A stretch of 24,638 bases of DNA, from the NCBI GenBank assembly GCA_002386465.1, contig DGIT01000126.1, positions 7,925 to 32,562 of the forward strand, written 5' to 3'. Position numbers and translations under genes: made by a program. Positions 15,571 to 24,035 of this stretch are shown piece by piece. Source of the stretch: Burkholderiales bacterium UBA4615. Its GTDB lineage: Bacteria; Pseudomonadota; Gammaproteobacteria; Burkholderiales; Burkholderiaceae_E. Position 1 is the first letter of the stretch, and every line of letters starts with the position of its first letter. The notes beneath the pieces are model-generated. The model was not told the origin of the DNA and ran no database searches. It worked only from the letters and a program-made list of their open reading frames with translations.

Positions 15571-16595
15571 TCTGCGGCAGATGTGAACGCATCTGCAAAA
15601 AACTCGTCCGGTGGCAAAGCGCATGTTTGCGTGAACTCGGCCCGAGCCGAATCAACGACGACGGGCGCACCACATGCATAGACCTGAACCCCGGACAGAT
15701 CGGGGTAGTCCTGCATGACCGCGCGATGAACAAAGCCCGTGCGCCCGGTCCAGGCATCTTCGGGCAGTGCATCGGAAACGACCGGCACATAGCTGAACTG
15801 GGGCAAGGTCTGCGCCCAGTGTCGGCACAGCGCGTCCAGATACAGGTCACCGGGGCGACGGGCACCCCAGTACAGCGTCATGGGCCTGCGGATGGACTTG
15901 TGGATGGCGTGTTCGACGATCGCCTTGATCGGCGCAAAGCCCGTTCCGCTGGCCACGAATACGATGGGCCTGTCGCTGTCTTCGCGCAGAAAGAACGTGC
16001 CCATCGGGCCTTCAAAGCGCAGGATGTCGCGCACTTTCACGCTTGGCTGCGACACCTCGAACAGCGCATCGGTGAAGCGCCCGCCGGGCATGTGCCGAAT
16101 ATGCAGCTCGAGCTGCTCGGCTTCATGCGGTGCGCCTGCCATCGAGTAACTGCGTCGCGTGCCGTCTTTCAGGATGAGCTCGATGTACTGGCCGGCGAGG
16201 TATTGCAAGCGCTCATTGGCAGGCAGTTGCAGACGCACGACCGCCACATCCGGCGCCACCCGCTCGATGCCTGATATCCGACACGGCATCTTGCGTACCG
16301 GTATATCGCCGGCAGCGGCAATGACCCGCGCTTCGATTGACAGGCCGGTGAGCGCCGTGGCACAGCAGAGCAGCGCATGGCCCTGCAGGGCGTCTTCCTT
16401 GCGCAAGGCTTGAGGCTGATGCGGACCCTGATCGATGCGCCCTTGGGTCACTCTGGCGCGACACGATCCGCACGCACCATTTTTGCAGCCATAAGGCAGC
16501 ACGATGCCATGGCGCAGACCTGCGTCCAGGATGGTCTCATCGGGCTCGACCTCGAAGCTGCGCCCACTGGGCAATACCGTGACCTGATAACTCAT
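15546..16595 (-). CDS. 2Fe-2S ferredoxin-FAD/NAD(P)H reductase (AscD/CDP-glucoseen reductase-like)
   Basis: This 349-residue electron-transfer flavoprotein has an N-terminal plant-type ferredoxin domain with cluster cysteines C37, C42, C45 and C77. An FAD-binding barrel follows (RSYSMA near the middle), then an NAD(P) domain with VASGTGFAPIKAI and a C-terminal YACGAP. The layout is that of phenol hydroxylase or CDP-6-deoxyglucoseen reductase components. In Burkholderiales such stand-alone reductases are usually annotated under the latter name without evidence for that sugar pathway, and no sugar genes are near. It likely passes electrons from NAD(P)H to an oxygenase or desaturase encoded elsewhere. 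It overlaps livF tail to tail by 25 bp and is divergent from an SDR gene. Confidence 0.9.
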   Translation of the reverse strand: MSYQVTVLPSGRSFEVEPDETILDAGLRHGIVLPYGCKNGACGSCRARVTQGRIDQGPHQPQALRKEDALQGHALLCCATALTGLSIEARVIAAAGDIPVRKMPCRISGIERVAPDVAVVRLQLPANERLQYLAGQYIELILKDGTRRSYSMAGAPHEAEQLELHIRHMPGGRFTDALFEVSQPSVKVRDILRFEGPMGTFFLREDSDRPIVFVASGTGFAPIKAIVEHAIHKSIRRPMTLYWGARRPGDLYLDALCRHWAQTLPQFSYVPVVSDALPEDAWTGRTGFVHRAVMQDYPDLSGVQVYACGAPVVVDSARAEFTQTCALPPDEFFADAFTSAADQSGTSPR

Positions 16596-16731
16596 CTCGT
16601 AGAATCGGACGGTGACTCAAAAAATCAGAAAAGCCCGCCATTATCCCTCACGCAGAGGCGCTGCCCGACCACAGGCCGTATCGCGCCCGGGCATTCGCCC
16701 CACGCAGGCCGCTCGCAAGCCCGACCCGTGG

Positions 16732-17658
16732 ATGGCGCGAGCCTTGAGCACGAGGACCGCGCAAGGGGCACTTCCGCGTGCGTTCCGGCGCCCGCGCGTG
16801 GTACTGCTGGGGTGCGGTGACGTGGGCCTGCGGTTTCTGAATGCGTTCGGTGCGCGGCTGCGCGTGTTCGGCATCGCCCGTCGCGCGGAAGCAATGCAGG
16901 ACATCCGACAGGCCGGTGGGGTGCCCCTGCGCATCGATCTGGATGATCGCCGCTCATGCCGCAGGCTAAGTGGACTGGCAGCGCGGGTACTGCACAGTGC
17001 ACCACCGCCGACACAGGGCCTGGATGACGCGCGCACCCGCCATGCACAGGCCGCCCTGCCTGAGGCGCGACGATGGGTGTACCTCAGTACGACCGGGGTC
17101 TATGGCGATTGCGCAGGGGCGTGGATCGATGAGACGCGCAGGGTCGCGCCGCACAATGATCGCGCCATTCGCAGGGTCGCGGCAGAGCAACGGCTGCGCA
17201 AGCAGGCCGCACGGGGTGGCATGCAAGTGGTGGTTCTGCGCGTACCCGGTATCTATGCGCTGGAGCGCCTGCCGCTGGAGCGCCTGCAACGTGGCACCCC
17301 TGCGCTGTGTGAGCAGGATGACGGATACACCAACCATATCCACGCCGACGATCTGGCACGCATCGCGTTCGCTGCACTCTGGCGAGGAGGGGCTTCGCGC
17401 GTCATCCACGCGGTGGACGACAGTGTCCTGAAGATGGGCGATTATTTCGATGCGGTCGCCGACGCGTTCGGTCTGTCACGCCCGCCGCGCCTGCCACGGG
17501 AAGCGCTGAAGGCTGCTGTCTCGCCGATGCTCTGGAGCTTCATGTCGGAGTCCAGAAGGCTGACCAACCACAGGCTCAAGCGCGAGCTGCGCGTGAGGCT
17601 GCGCTATCCGCAGGTCAGTTCGCTGCTGGCACAGGTTAAGACCGGCGACAGCGCATGA
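16732..17658 (+). CDS. Atypical SDR / NAD-dependent epimerase-like protein (YeeZ-like)
   Basis: This Rossmann-fold protein starts its fold with VVLLGCGDVGLRFL, a GxGxxG nucleotide loop. It continues with YLSTTGVYGDCAGAWIDE, VPGIYALERLPL and TNHIHADDLARIAF, the pattern of atypical SDRs such as YeeZ. Lysine is absent at the usual fourth position after the tyrosine, so classical SDR catalysis is doubtful. From the ATG at 16732 the product is 308 residues. A GTG at 16612 would add 40 basic, low-complexity residues and is less likely, though neither has a good ribosome site. It is divergent from the ferredoxin reductase gene. The substrate is unknown. Confidence 0.8.
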   Translation: MARALSTRTAQGALPRAFRRPRVVLLGCGDVGLRFLNAFGARLRVFGIARRAEAMQDIRQAGGVPLRIDLDDRRSCRRLSGLAARVLHSAPPPTQGLDDARTRHAQAALPEARRWVYLSTTGVYGDCAGAWIDETRRVAPHNDRAIRRVAAEQRLRKQAARGGMQVVVLRVPGIYALERLPLERLQRGTPALCEQDDGYTNHIHADDLARIAFAALWRGGASRVIHAVDDSVLKMGDYFDAVADAFGLSRPPRLPREALKAAVSPMLWSFMSESRRLTNHRLKRELRVRLRYPQVSSLLAQVKTGDSA

Positions 17659-17798
17659 CCTGGTCTGGCCCCTGTGGTGCTCAGCGCTGGCTGACGCTCG
17701 CGAGGCTGCCTGCTACCGGTGCGGCGGACGCAGGTCCCGAAACGCGATAGAGCTCGGTCATTTTTGCGACGATCGCCTCCGGAGCCGCAGTGCCGAGC

Positions 17799-18533
17799 GA
17801 TCGGCTCCGTAGACCCGAGCCGCTCGATCACACCTTCCTGCAATGCATGCAGCAGGTAGGTCTGTGCTTCCAGAGGCAGGTCACCGATCTCGTCCAGAAA
17901 CAGCGTGCCGCCCTGGGCCTGTTCGAGTCGACCGATCCGGGTCGTAGAACCATCGGTGAAATCGCCCAGCTCATGGCCGAACAATTCGGAACCGATCCGC
18001 TCTGCCGGAATCGCTGCGCAGTTCAAGGCTACAAAGGGCTTGCGCTTGAGCTTGTCGTAGAGCTTGAGCATGACCGGGCTGCCACCCACCATCTCGCCAA
18101 AGCTGGCGGTACTGTGTGCGCCCGCACGACCTGACCGGACCATGTGACGGCGCGCAAACAAGAGGAGTTCGCAGACCAGTTCGAGGGCATCAGACAGTTC
18201 GATCGAGGCCCAGGCACGCTCGAAGACCAATCGGCGGCGAGCCAGGTTCAGGCGTTTGGCATCCACATCGGTCCGCGCAATCTAGAGCATTCCCGAGCGC
18301 TGCAAAAAGTCCATCGACGCATCAAAGCTCGTATCGTCGAGATGTCGCCGATCGCCGATGCCGGGAACGGGCTGACCCGCGGGTGCCGCCAGCGCCTGCT
18401 CAAAGGATTAGATCGTCGGCGTCAGGTCGCGCGTTCGCAACCCATTGGTGAGGTTCTGAATGTATGTACTGTCAGGGTTCTGACTGATGATGCAAACATT
18501 GGACGAAGGCATAGTGAAACCAGATTGAGTCAT
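17799..18533 (-). pseudogene. Decayed sigma-54-dependent transcriptional regulator
   Basis: One minus-strand frame can be followed from an ATG at 18533 to about 17799, but it is broken. Stops in that same frame occur at 18410-18408 (TAA) and 18284-18282 (TAG). The part below 18266 is clearly an NtrC-family AAA+ domain: FVALNCAAIPAERIGSELFGHE, then GRLEQAQGGTLFLDEIGDLPLEAQ (Walker B), then LLHALQEGVIERLG. The roughly 30 residues that should carry Walker A (GExGxGKE) are missing between YDKLKR and KPFVALN. The sigma-54 contact loop GAFTGA reads GDFTDG. Beyond 17799 the expected sensor region and Fis-type helix-turn-helix are absent; another frame gives only an unrecognised 35-residue tail ending at 17681. 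The N-terminal part resembles no domain I can name. The loss of ATP binding and the stops make function very unlikely. Confidence 0.82.
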
Positions 18534-18908
18534 CTGGGTAGAGGTACGGCGCTCGACACACGGCGCAGGAAACGGCGCGCACTAGGTGGTGCACTACACG
18601 TTCAGTGCTGTCTCGAAGAGAATGCCGTCACCGAAAAGCTTGGTTCTATCGTGTGATCGTCCGCATTGCGTCTGAGAGGCGCCTCTGATCAGCCAAACGG
18701 TCAAGTCAGCCCCAGGGCCGCAGGAGCAGCCCGCATGCAATCGGTCTGTGCGTGGCAGTGCCGCGGCTTCTCCCTCGGCTCAGGCCAGGACGCTCAAGCC
18801 GCCTGCAGCAGCCCCCGTGCTACACTTTCTGGCTCACTTGTGAGACTGCGGCTTTCACGGTCTCAGTGGTCTGACCGCGGCTCGTCCCGGAAGGGCCACG
18901 GTGATTCT
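18534..18908. other. Gene-free stretch between regulator pseudogene and tRNA-Thr
   Basis: No supportable protein gene is present; the open frames here are antisense shadows. A perfect 12-base palindrome occurs at 18675-18686 and a CTGATCAG palindrome at 18684-18691. The last 90 bases form the promoter and leader of the tRNA gene, including a TGAGAC/GTCTCA inverted repeat near 18840-18865. Confidence 0.6.
18821..18826 (+). promoter_or_regulatory. Possible -10 element of the tRNA-Thr gene
   Basis: TACACT, preceded by TGC (an extended -10 like context), lies about 80 bases before the tRNA. No good -35 box is seen, so this is tentative. Confidence 0.35.
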
Positions 18909-18984
18909 GCCGGTGTAGCTCAGTTGGTAGAGCAGCGCATTCGTAATGCGAAGGTCGGGGGTTCGACTCCTCTCACCGGCACCA
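18909..18984 (+). tRNA. tRNA-Thr (anticodon CGU)
   Basis: The 76-base sequence folds as a full cloverleaf. The acceptor stem GCCGGTG pairs with CACCGGC; the D arm is GCTCAGTTGGTAGAGC; the anticodon loop TTCGTAA gives anticodon CGU for the codon ACG; the T arm contains GGTTCGACTCC; and CCA is encoded. The anticodon arm is the same as in E. coli tRNA-Thr(CGU). Confidence 0.97.
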
Positions 18985-19066
18985 TCCGTTCAGCGGCACG
19001 CCCCGCGTGCGCATCCCGACAATCGGCCCTCTTCGGGGTCCGCCGCCCCGGATACACCGCACAACG

Positions 19067-20266
19067 ATGAAACGCAGCTCCTCGCGTATGGACCGGGTGG
19101 ACACCCCGATCATCCCCACCATTGCAGCTCTGGTGCGTGCCCACCCCGGCACAATCTCACTTGGCCAGGGCGTGGTCAGTTACGGACCGCCCGCTGATGC
19201 CTTAGCCGAACTGCCTGGGCTGATGGCCGATACCCAGCTCAACAAGTATCAGGCGGTGAACGGGTACGGCCCGCTCGTGGCCGCCCTGGAACGCAAACTG
19301 GCACACGACAACGGGCTGATCTGCGGGGCGAACGCACAGATCATGGTGACCGCAGGCAGCAACATGGCGTTCCTGAATGCCGTGCTGGCAGTGGCCGACC
19401 CGGGCGATGAATTCATTTTGCCCAGTCCGTTCTACTTCAATCAGGAAATGGCCGTGCGCATGGCTGGATGCGTGCCCGTTCCGGTTCCGGTGCGATCCAA
19501 CTGGCAGCTTGACGTCGCGGCCCTTGAGGCAGCCATCACCCCACGCACCCGAGCGATCCTGACCGTATCGCCCAATAATCCGACCGGCGCCGTCTATGCC
19601 GAGGCCGACCTGCGTGCGGTCAACGCGCTGTGTGCGCAACATGGGCTCTACCACTTCAGCGACGAAGCCTACGAACCGTTCATCTACGACGGAGCCGCGC
19701 ACTTTTCGCCCGGTTCCATCGAGGGTGCGCATGCCCACACGCTGTCGTTCTTCTCGTTTTCCAAGAGCTTCGGCATGGCCAGCTGGCGGGTGGGTTACGT
19801 GGTCTACCCGGCGGATCTTTTCGAAGCCATGAACAAGGTCCAGGACACCAACCTGATCTGTGCGCCAGTAGCCTCTCAGCTGCTGGCGCTGCAGGCCCTG
19901 CAGCGCGGGGGCGAGCTGGTCGGGCCAAGGGTGGCCGACCTCGCACGCGTGCGGCAGTCGGTTTACGAGGCGCTCGGTGAACTAGGTGATCTGGCTCAAT
20001 TCCCCCGGACAGATGGCGCGTTTTATGTGCTGATGAAGCTGCCGGGTCTGGCTGGGGATCCGCTCGACTTCAACCGCGCGATGGTCGAGCGGCATCGCGT
20101 GGCGACCATCCCGGGGTTTGCGTTTGGCCTGACCGACACGCGTGCGGCCAACTACCAGCGACTGTCCTATGGCGCGCTGGATGCTGCCAGCGTGGTGCAA
20201 GGCGTGCAGCGGTACGTGGCTGCGGTGAAAGACTGGTATGGCGGCCAGGCGGGCCAGGTACGTTAA
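19067..20266 (+). CDS. Pyridoxal-phosphate aminotransferase, class I/II
   Basis: This 399-residue fold-type I aminotransferase acts in the cytoplasm on amino acids and 2-oxo acids. Signatures are SLGQGVVSYGPP near 31-42, SPNNPTGAVY near 168-177 (the asparagine contacting the cofactor), SDEAYE at 198-203, and the cofactor lysine K233 in FSFSKSFGMASWRVGY. The C-terminal arginine region includes TRAANYQRLSYG. The start at 19067 is preferred over one 20 codons earlier that lies closer to the tRNA; an ATG at 19088 is also possible, and none has a strong ribosome site. A NIPSNAP gene follows after 12 bases, suggesting co-transcription. The exact substrate cannot be told; aspartate or aromatic aminotransferase-like activity is plausible. 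Confidence 0.9.
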   Translation: MKRSSSRMDRVDTPIIPTIAALVRAHPGTISLGQGVVSYGPPADALAELPGLMADTQLNKYQAVNGYGPLVAALERKLAHDNGLICGANAQIMVTAGSNMAFLNAVLAVADPGDEFILPSPFYFNQEMAVRMAGCVPVPVPVRSNWQLDVAALEAAITPRTRAILTVSPNNPTGAVYAEADLRAVNALCAQHGLYHFSDEAYEPFIYDGAAHFSPGSIEGAHAHTLSFFSFSKSFGMASWRVGYVVYPADLFEAMNKVQDTNLICAPVASQLLALQALQRGGELVGPRVADLARVRQSVYEALGELGDLAQFPRTDGAFYVLMKLPGLAGDPLDFNRAMVERHRVATIPGFAFGLTDTRAANYQRLSYGALDAASVVQGVQRYVAAVKDWYGGQAGQVR

Positions 20267-20278
20267 AAGCGATCCCGC

Positions 20279-20977
20279 ATGATCTATCAGCACAGGCTCA
20301 TCGTGGCCCGTAGCGGTCGGCTGGAACAGCGTAACGCGGTATTCGAGCAGGAGATGCTCGCGGCACTGGACGAGCATGGCTCTGTGCTAATTGGTGCATG
20401 GGAAGTACTCATCGGCCCGGAGAGCGGCTCGGGCGTGTATCAAGTGCGCCAGTTCGACAACCTGAGCGCCTGGGAGCGACACCAGGACAATGTGCGCCGC
20501 GACCGGCAGCATTCAGGGCGTCAGGGCAAGCTCTATCCGGCACTGGATGCCGTGGATACTGCGATCGTGCGGTCAGCCGAGCGTGCACCTGCGCTACCCT
20601 CGAGCTGGCCTGGTATCGAGGCCGTCCGGGCTGCGCCGCGCGGCTTTTTCGAGCAGCGCATTTTGCATCTGCGGCCCGACACGGTACGCGATCATCATGC
20701 GCTGTACTTCGATGCCGTGATGCCTGCGCTGCAACGCGAAGGCGCAACGCTCAGTGGCTTCTTCGACACCGTGATCGGTCCTGGCTCGATGAATGCCGGC
20801 TCACACCGCAGCATCGAGTTGCGTCGCTTCCCTGACCTGGCGACATGGCAGCGCTGGCGTGAAGCGCAGGACACCGATGCGGCATTGCGCAGCCTGCTGC
20901 GCGAACGCTGGGCCCCGCTGGTGGATCGCGTCGAGAGCCTGCTGCTGCGCCCGCTGCCGTACAGCCGGATGCGCTGA
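20279..20977 (+). CDS. NIPSNAP-family protein with two tandem domains
   Basis: The 232-residue product has two NIPSNAP-like ferredoxin-fold repeats. The first (about 1-105) opens with IYQHRLIVARSGRLEQ and contains GAWEVLIGPESGSGVYQVRQFDNLSAWERH. The second (about 120-232) opens with FFEQRILHLRPDTVRDH and contains GFFDTVIGPGS, then ELRRFPDLATWQRW. Bacterial NIPSNAP proteins are often encoded beside catabolic enzymes, but their biochemical role is poorly known. It starts 12 bases after the aminotransferase stop, so the two are probably one operon. No signal peptide is seen. Confidence 0.85.
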   Translation: MIYQHRLIVARSGRLEQRNAVFEQEMLAALDEHGSVLIGAWEVLIGPESGSGVYQVRQFDNLSAWERHQDNVRRDRQHSGRQGKLYPALDAVDTAIVRSAERAPALPSSWPGIEAVRAAPRGFFEQRILHLRPDTVRDHHALYFDAVMPALQREGATLSGFFDTVIGPGSMNAGSHRSIELRRFPDLATWQRWREAQDTDAALRSLLRERWAPLVDRVESLLLRPLPYSRMR

Positions 20978-21033
20978 CCCGCGCGCGCAGCGACGCAACA
21001 AAGCAGCATTACAAAAGACGCCGGAACCCGACG

Positions 21034-22377
21034 CTACAGACTGTCGATCGCCGCGTTGATCGCCGCATCCAGGCGCTGCACCACTTCATCGAGTTGTGCG
21101 GTGCTGGCGATGAAAGGCGGTGCAATCAGCACATGGTCGCCCTGGCGACCATCGACCGTGCCGCCCATCGGATAGACCATGAGCCCGCGCTGCATGGCCT
21201 GCTGCTTGATGCGCGCATGCAGTCTGTGAGCCGGATCGAAAGCTGCCTTGGAGGCACGATCGGCGACCAGCTCAATGCCCCACATCAGACCGCGCCCGCG
21301 GATATCGCCGATGTGTCGATGATCGGACCAGGCTGTTCGCATCGAGTGCTCAAGGTGCTGCCCCAGGCTTGCGGCCTGAGCCACCAGACCGTCGCGGGCC
21401 ATGACGTGCTGCACCGCCAATGCGGCCGCGCAGGCAACCGGGTGGCCCAGATAGGTGTGGCCATGCTGAAAGAAGCCTGATCCTTCACGCATGGCCGACA
21501 CGATGCGTGATTGAGCCAACACCGCGCCAATGGACTGATACCCCCCGCCCAGGCCCTTGGCGATGGTCAGGATATCGGGCACCACACCCTCCTGCTCACA
21601 GGCATGCAGACTGCCCGTGCGGCCCATCCCGCACATGACCTCGTCCAGGATGAGCAGCACGCCATGGCGATCGCAGACTTCGCGGACTGCCCTGAAATAG
21701 CCGGGCACCGGCATCAGCACACCCGCCGTTGCACCGCCCACTGTCTCGGCCACGAACCCGATGACCCGATCCGCTCCCACCTGCACGATGGCCGCTTCCA
21801 GTTCTGCAGCCAGCCTGAGCCCGTATGCCTCGGGGGTTTCGTCTTCATGCTGTTCACGGTAGCCATAGCAGGGCGACACATGCGTGGCCGGCATCAGCAG
21901 CGGAGCAAATGCCTCGCGTCGAGGCAGGTTGCCGCCAATGGCCAGTGCACCCAGCGTGTTGCCGTGATAGCTCTGCCGACGCGCAATGAAATGACTGCGC
22001 TGCGGTTCACCTTGCTCAAGAAAATACTGGCGCGCCATCTTGAGCGACGCCTCCATCGCTTCAGAACCGCCACTCACGAAATACGCATGGCTCATGCCGG
22101 CCGGGGCACCGGCCACCAGATTGGCAGCGAGTTGTTCCGCCACGTCAGTTGTGAAAAAGCCGGTATGCGTCCAGGCGAGCCGATCGATCTGGGCGTGCAT
22201 GGCAGCCTGCACATCGGGGTGACCATGACCCAGGCACGACACCGCGGCACCGCCACAGGCATCCAGGTAACGGCGCCCCTGTGCGTCGATCAGTTCCATG
22301 CCCTGTCCGCTCACCACGACAGGCGGTACGGTGGCCAGGGTGCGATGCAGGATGCGGCTCTCGTTCAGGGCGTTCAT
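21034..22377 (-). CDS. Class III aminotransferase (omega-amino acid/aspartate aminotransferase family)
   Basis: This 447-residue pyridoxal-phosphate enzyme belongs to class III, which transfers amino groups from omega-amino acids or amines to pyruvate or 2-oxoglutarate. Motifs include YLDACGGAAVSCLGHGHP near 37-54, SGGSEAMEASLKMARQY near 102-118, SYHGNTLGAL, LILDEVMCGMGRTG (cofactor aspartate D245), and the cofactor lysine K274 in TIAKGLGGGY. The C-terminal part has RGRGLMWGIEL-type wording. The ATG at 22377 has AGGAG nine bases upstream, which settles the start over an extension of 20 codons. It is convergent with the NIPSNAP gene and divergent from a secreted-protein gene. The substrate is not determinable from sequence. 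Confidence 0.92.
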   Translation of the reverse strand: MNALNESRILHRTLATVPPVVVSGQGMELIDAQGRRYLDACGGAAVSCLGHGHPDVQAAMHAQIDRLAWTHTGFFTTDVAEQLAANLVAGAPAGMSHAYFVSGGSEAMEASLKMARQYFLEQGEPQRSHFIARRQSYHGNTLGALAIGGNLPRREAFAPLLMPATHVSPCYGYREQHEDETPEAYGLRLAAELEAAIVQVGADRVIGFVAETVGGATAGVLMPVPGYFRAVREVCDRHGVLLILDEVMCGMGRTGSLHACEQEGVVPDILTIAKGLGGGYQSIGAVLAQSRIVSAMREGSGFFQHGHTYLGHPVACAAALAVQHVMARDGLVAQAASLGQHLEHSMRTAWSDHRHIGDIRGRGLMWGIELVADRASKAAFDPAHRLHARIKQQAMQRGLMVYPMGGTVDGRQGDHVLIAPPFIASTAQLDEVVQRLDAAINAAIDSL

Positions 22378-22480
22378 GGTCGGTCTCCTGCCGCCTGGCG
22401 GGCGGCCTGCACGGCACGCTATCACGCGATGCGACACTTTCGCGTCAGCACGTCATTTTCCCCGTTGCCTTGGAGTTCTC

Positions 22481-23080
22481 ATGTTCTGTCTGCAGATCCC
22501 GCGCCAACTCTTAGGCGCATGGCGAGCACACGCAGGCCGCGCGCTGGGCGCCGTGATCGGCGTATCGGCTCTGATCGGCGCACTCATGGGCGACCCGGTT
22601 CAGGCGCAGGCGATCAACGCGCGCTGGACCGGCACCTGGTTGAACGAGCACGGCACGGAGCGGCTCGTGATCAGTGAGCGGCAATTCGCCATCAGCCAGT
22701 CCACCTGTCTGTGGAGCACGACGGTGCCCAGGCAGGTCAAACGCTGCTACGCGTACTACGAAGGCACGCTCACCCGCGCGCAGATCCAGCAGGCACTGGA
22801 TGAGTCGGAGAAGTACGCGCAAAACATGCTGCGCCAGGGGGCCGACGCGAAGACTGCGAAGTCTGTGCAGGAGCAGTTCCGGCGCAACAGGCAAGTCATG
22901 GCGCGCATCTCAAATGACACGTTCCGGCTGATTCAGACCAACTCGCCCGAAAAAGAAATGGGCTCGGGCGACTGCGGCGAGGTCTTCTTTCTGGACAAGG
23001 AATCGATCTATCAGCTGTCACAGTGCGCCCCTGCACCGGAAGCCTTCACGCTCACACCCTATCGCAGACTGAACAATTAG
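22481..23080 (+). CDS. Putative secreted four-cysteine protein, unknown function
   Basis: I do not recognise this family. The 199-residue product starts with a basic region and a hydrophobic stretch (about 20-37), with a likely signal peptidase site near VQAQA at 40-44. The predicted mature part begins with ARWTGTWLNEHG, reminiscent of the first strand of a lipocalin-like or META-like barrel. It has four cysteines (C76, C89, C165, C182) that could form two disulfides, and a charged helical centre (about 98-140). The ATG has GGAG five bases upstream. The gene is a single unit, divergent from the class III aminotransferase gene. Its stop lies only four bases from the stop of the convergent dioxygenase gene. 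Confidence 0.75.
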   Translation: MFCLQIPRQLLGAWRAHAGRALGAVIGVSALIGALMGDPVQAQAINARWTGTWLNEHGTERLVISERQFAISQSTCLWSTTVPRQVKRCYAYYEGTLTRAQIQQALDESEKYAQNMLRQGADAKTAKSVQEQFRRNRQVMARISNDTFRLIQTNSPEKEMGSGDCGEVFFLDKESIYQLSQCAPAPEAFTLTPYRRLNN

Positions 23081-23084
23081 CGGA

Positions 23085-23975
23085 TCAATGCGCTGCCGAC
23101 TGGGGAGCGGCCGAAACAGAGGCAGCCGGTGGAATCGGTGAACCCTGCACTGTGATCCGGTGCATCAAGCGGCGCTGACCCTGATAGTCATTTAGCGCAT
23201 AGTGCCAGGTGGCGCGGTTGTCCCAGAATGCGATCGACCCCGGGGCCCAGGAAAATCGGCAGGAAAACTCGGGCTTCATTGCATGCCGATAGAGGGTCTG
23301 CAGCAGACCTTCGCTCTCTTGCATGGTCCAACCATCAAAGCGCAGCGTGAACGCGGGGTTCACATACAGCGTCTTGCGGCCGGTGTCGGGGTGGCGGATG
23401 ACCACCGGGTGCACGACTTCCTGCGTGGCTGCAGCCTCATTGCCAATGCGCCCCGAATTGTCTGTTTTCCTGGCGTGATGCCCTTTGTCACCAAAAATAT
23501 GCGCACTGCCGTGCACTGCCTGCAGGCCTTCCAGCGTGCGCTTCATGCCTTCTGACAACGCATCGTAGGCCCTCCCCATGTGGGCAAACAGGGTGTCACC
23601 GCCACTGGGCGGGGTTTCGCGGGCCAGCAGGATCGAGCCCATCGCAGGCACGGTGTCGTAGCTGTGGTCCGTGTGCCATCCACCGCCAATATTGGTGGTC
23701 TGCTCAGGCTCCTTGCGCACCTCGGCAATTTCGGGATAACCGGGTACGGCCTTGAAGAACCGGTTGATGTCGATCGGCGCCCACTGCCTGGCAAACGCGA
23801 TGTGCTGCTCGGGCGTGAGGATCTGGTCGCGAAAGAAGATCACGCCATGGTCATGAAAGGCCTGTCGAATGACCGCAAAGTCCGGCGCAGCGATCGGGCG
23901 CGACAGATCCACGCCCGAGATGACGGCACCCAGGGCGCTGGAAAAGGGAGCGACTGAAACAGGGGTGTGCGACAC
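23085..23975 (-). CDS. TauD/TfdA-family Fe(II)/2-oxoglutarate dioxygenase
   Basis: This 296-residue enzyme belongs to the taurine/2,4-D dioxygenase family, which uses iron and 2-oxoglutarate to hydroxylate and often cleave small acids. The metal ligands are visible: H101 and D103 in WHTDHSYD, and H258 in WDNRATWHYALNDY. The 2-oxoglutarate-binding arginine region is RRLMHR (R269, R273). N-terminal blocks include GAVISGVDLSRP near 16-27 and GVIFFRDQ near 44-51. The start is GTG at 23975 with AGGAG eight bases upstream. The 2-oxoglutarate site is intact, so activity is likely, but the substrate (taurine, alkyl sulfate, aryloxyacid or other) is unknown. It lies 60 bp below a DUF1501 gene on the same strand. 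Confidence 0.92.
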   Translation of the reverse strand: MSHTPVSVAPFSSALGAVISGVDLSRPIAAPDFAVIRQAFHDHGVIFFRDQILTPEQHIAFARQWAPIDINRFFKAVPGYPEIAEVRKEPEQTTNIGGGWHTDHSYDTVPAMGSILLARETPPSGGDTLFAHMGRAYDALSEGMKRTLEGLQAVHGSAHIFGDKGHHARKTDNSGRIGNEAAATQEVVHPVVIRHPDTGRKTLYVNPAFTLRFDGWTMQESEGLLQTLYRHAMKPEFSCRFSWAPGSIAFWDNRATWHYALNDYQGQRRLMHRITVQGSPIPPAASVSAAPQSAAH

Positions 23976-23983
23976 GGACAGAA

Positions 23984-23988
23984 CTCCT
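23984..23988 (-). promoter_or_regulatory. Ribosome binding site supporting the GTG start of the dioxygenase gene
   Basis: AGGAG on the minus strand lies eight bases before GTG at 23975, and no nearby ATG fits as well. Confidence 0.7.
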
Positions 23989-24035
23989 GAAATGGACGAT
24001 CGAATGTGAAATGGCGAAGCAGTGCGGTGCGCGGA

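Noticed and set aside
16612..16731. GTG start at 16612 for the YeeZ-like SDR
   Set aside because: It would add 40 low-complexity basic residues ahead of the Rossmann fold and leave only 16 bases between divergent genes.
18144..18656. Plus-strand 170-codon open frame in the pseudogene region
   Set aside because: It has no motif or ribosome site and lies opposite the clearly recognisable AAA+ remnant.
18675..18691. Palindromes near tRNA-Thr as an integration site or mobile-element end
   Set aside because: There is no integrase, no duplicated tRNA 3' end and no direct repeat nearby; short palindromes are expected by chance.
21511..22677. Long plus-strand open frame (388 codons) opposite the class III aminotransferase
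   Set aside because: It is an antisense shadow; the minus-strand product carries every expected catalytic motif.
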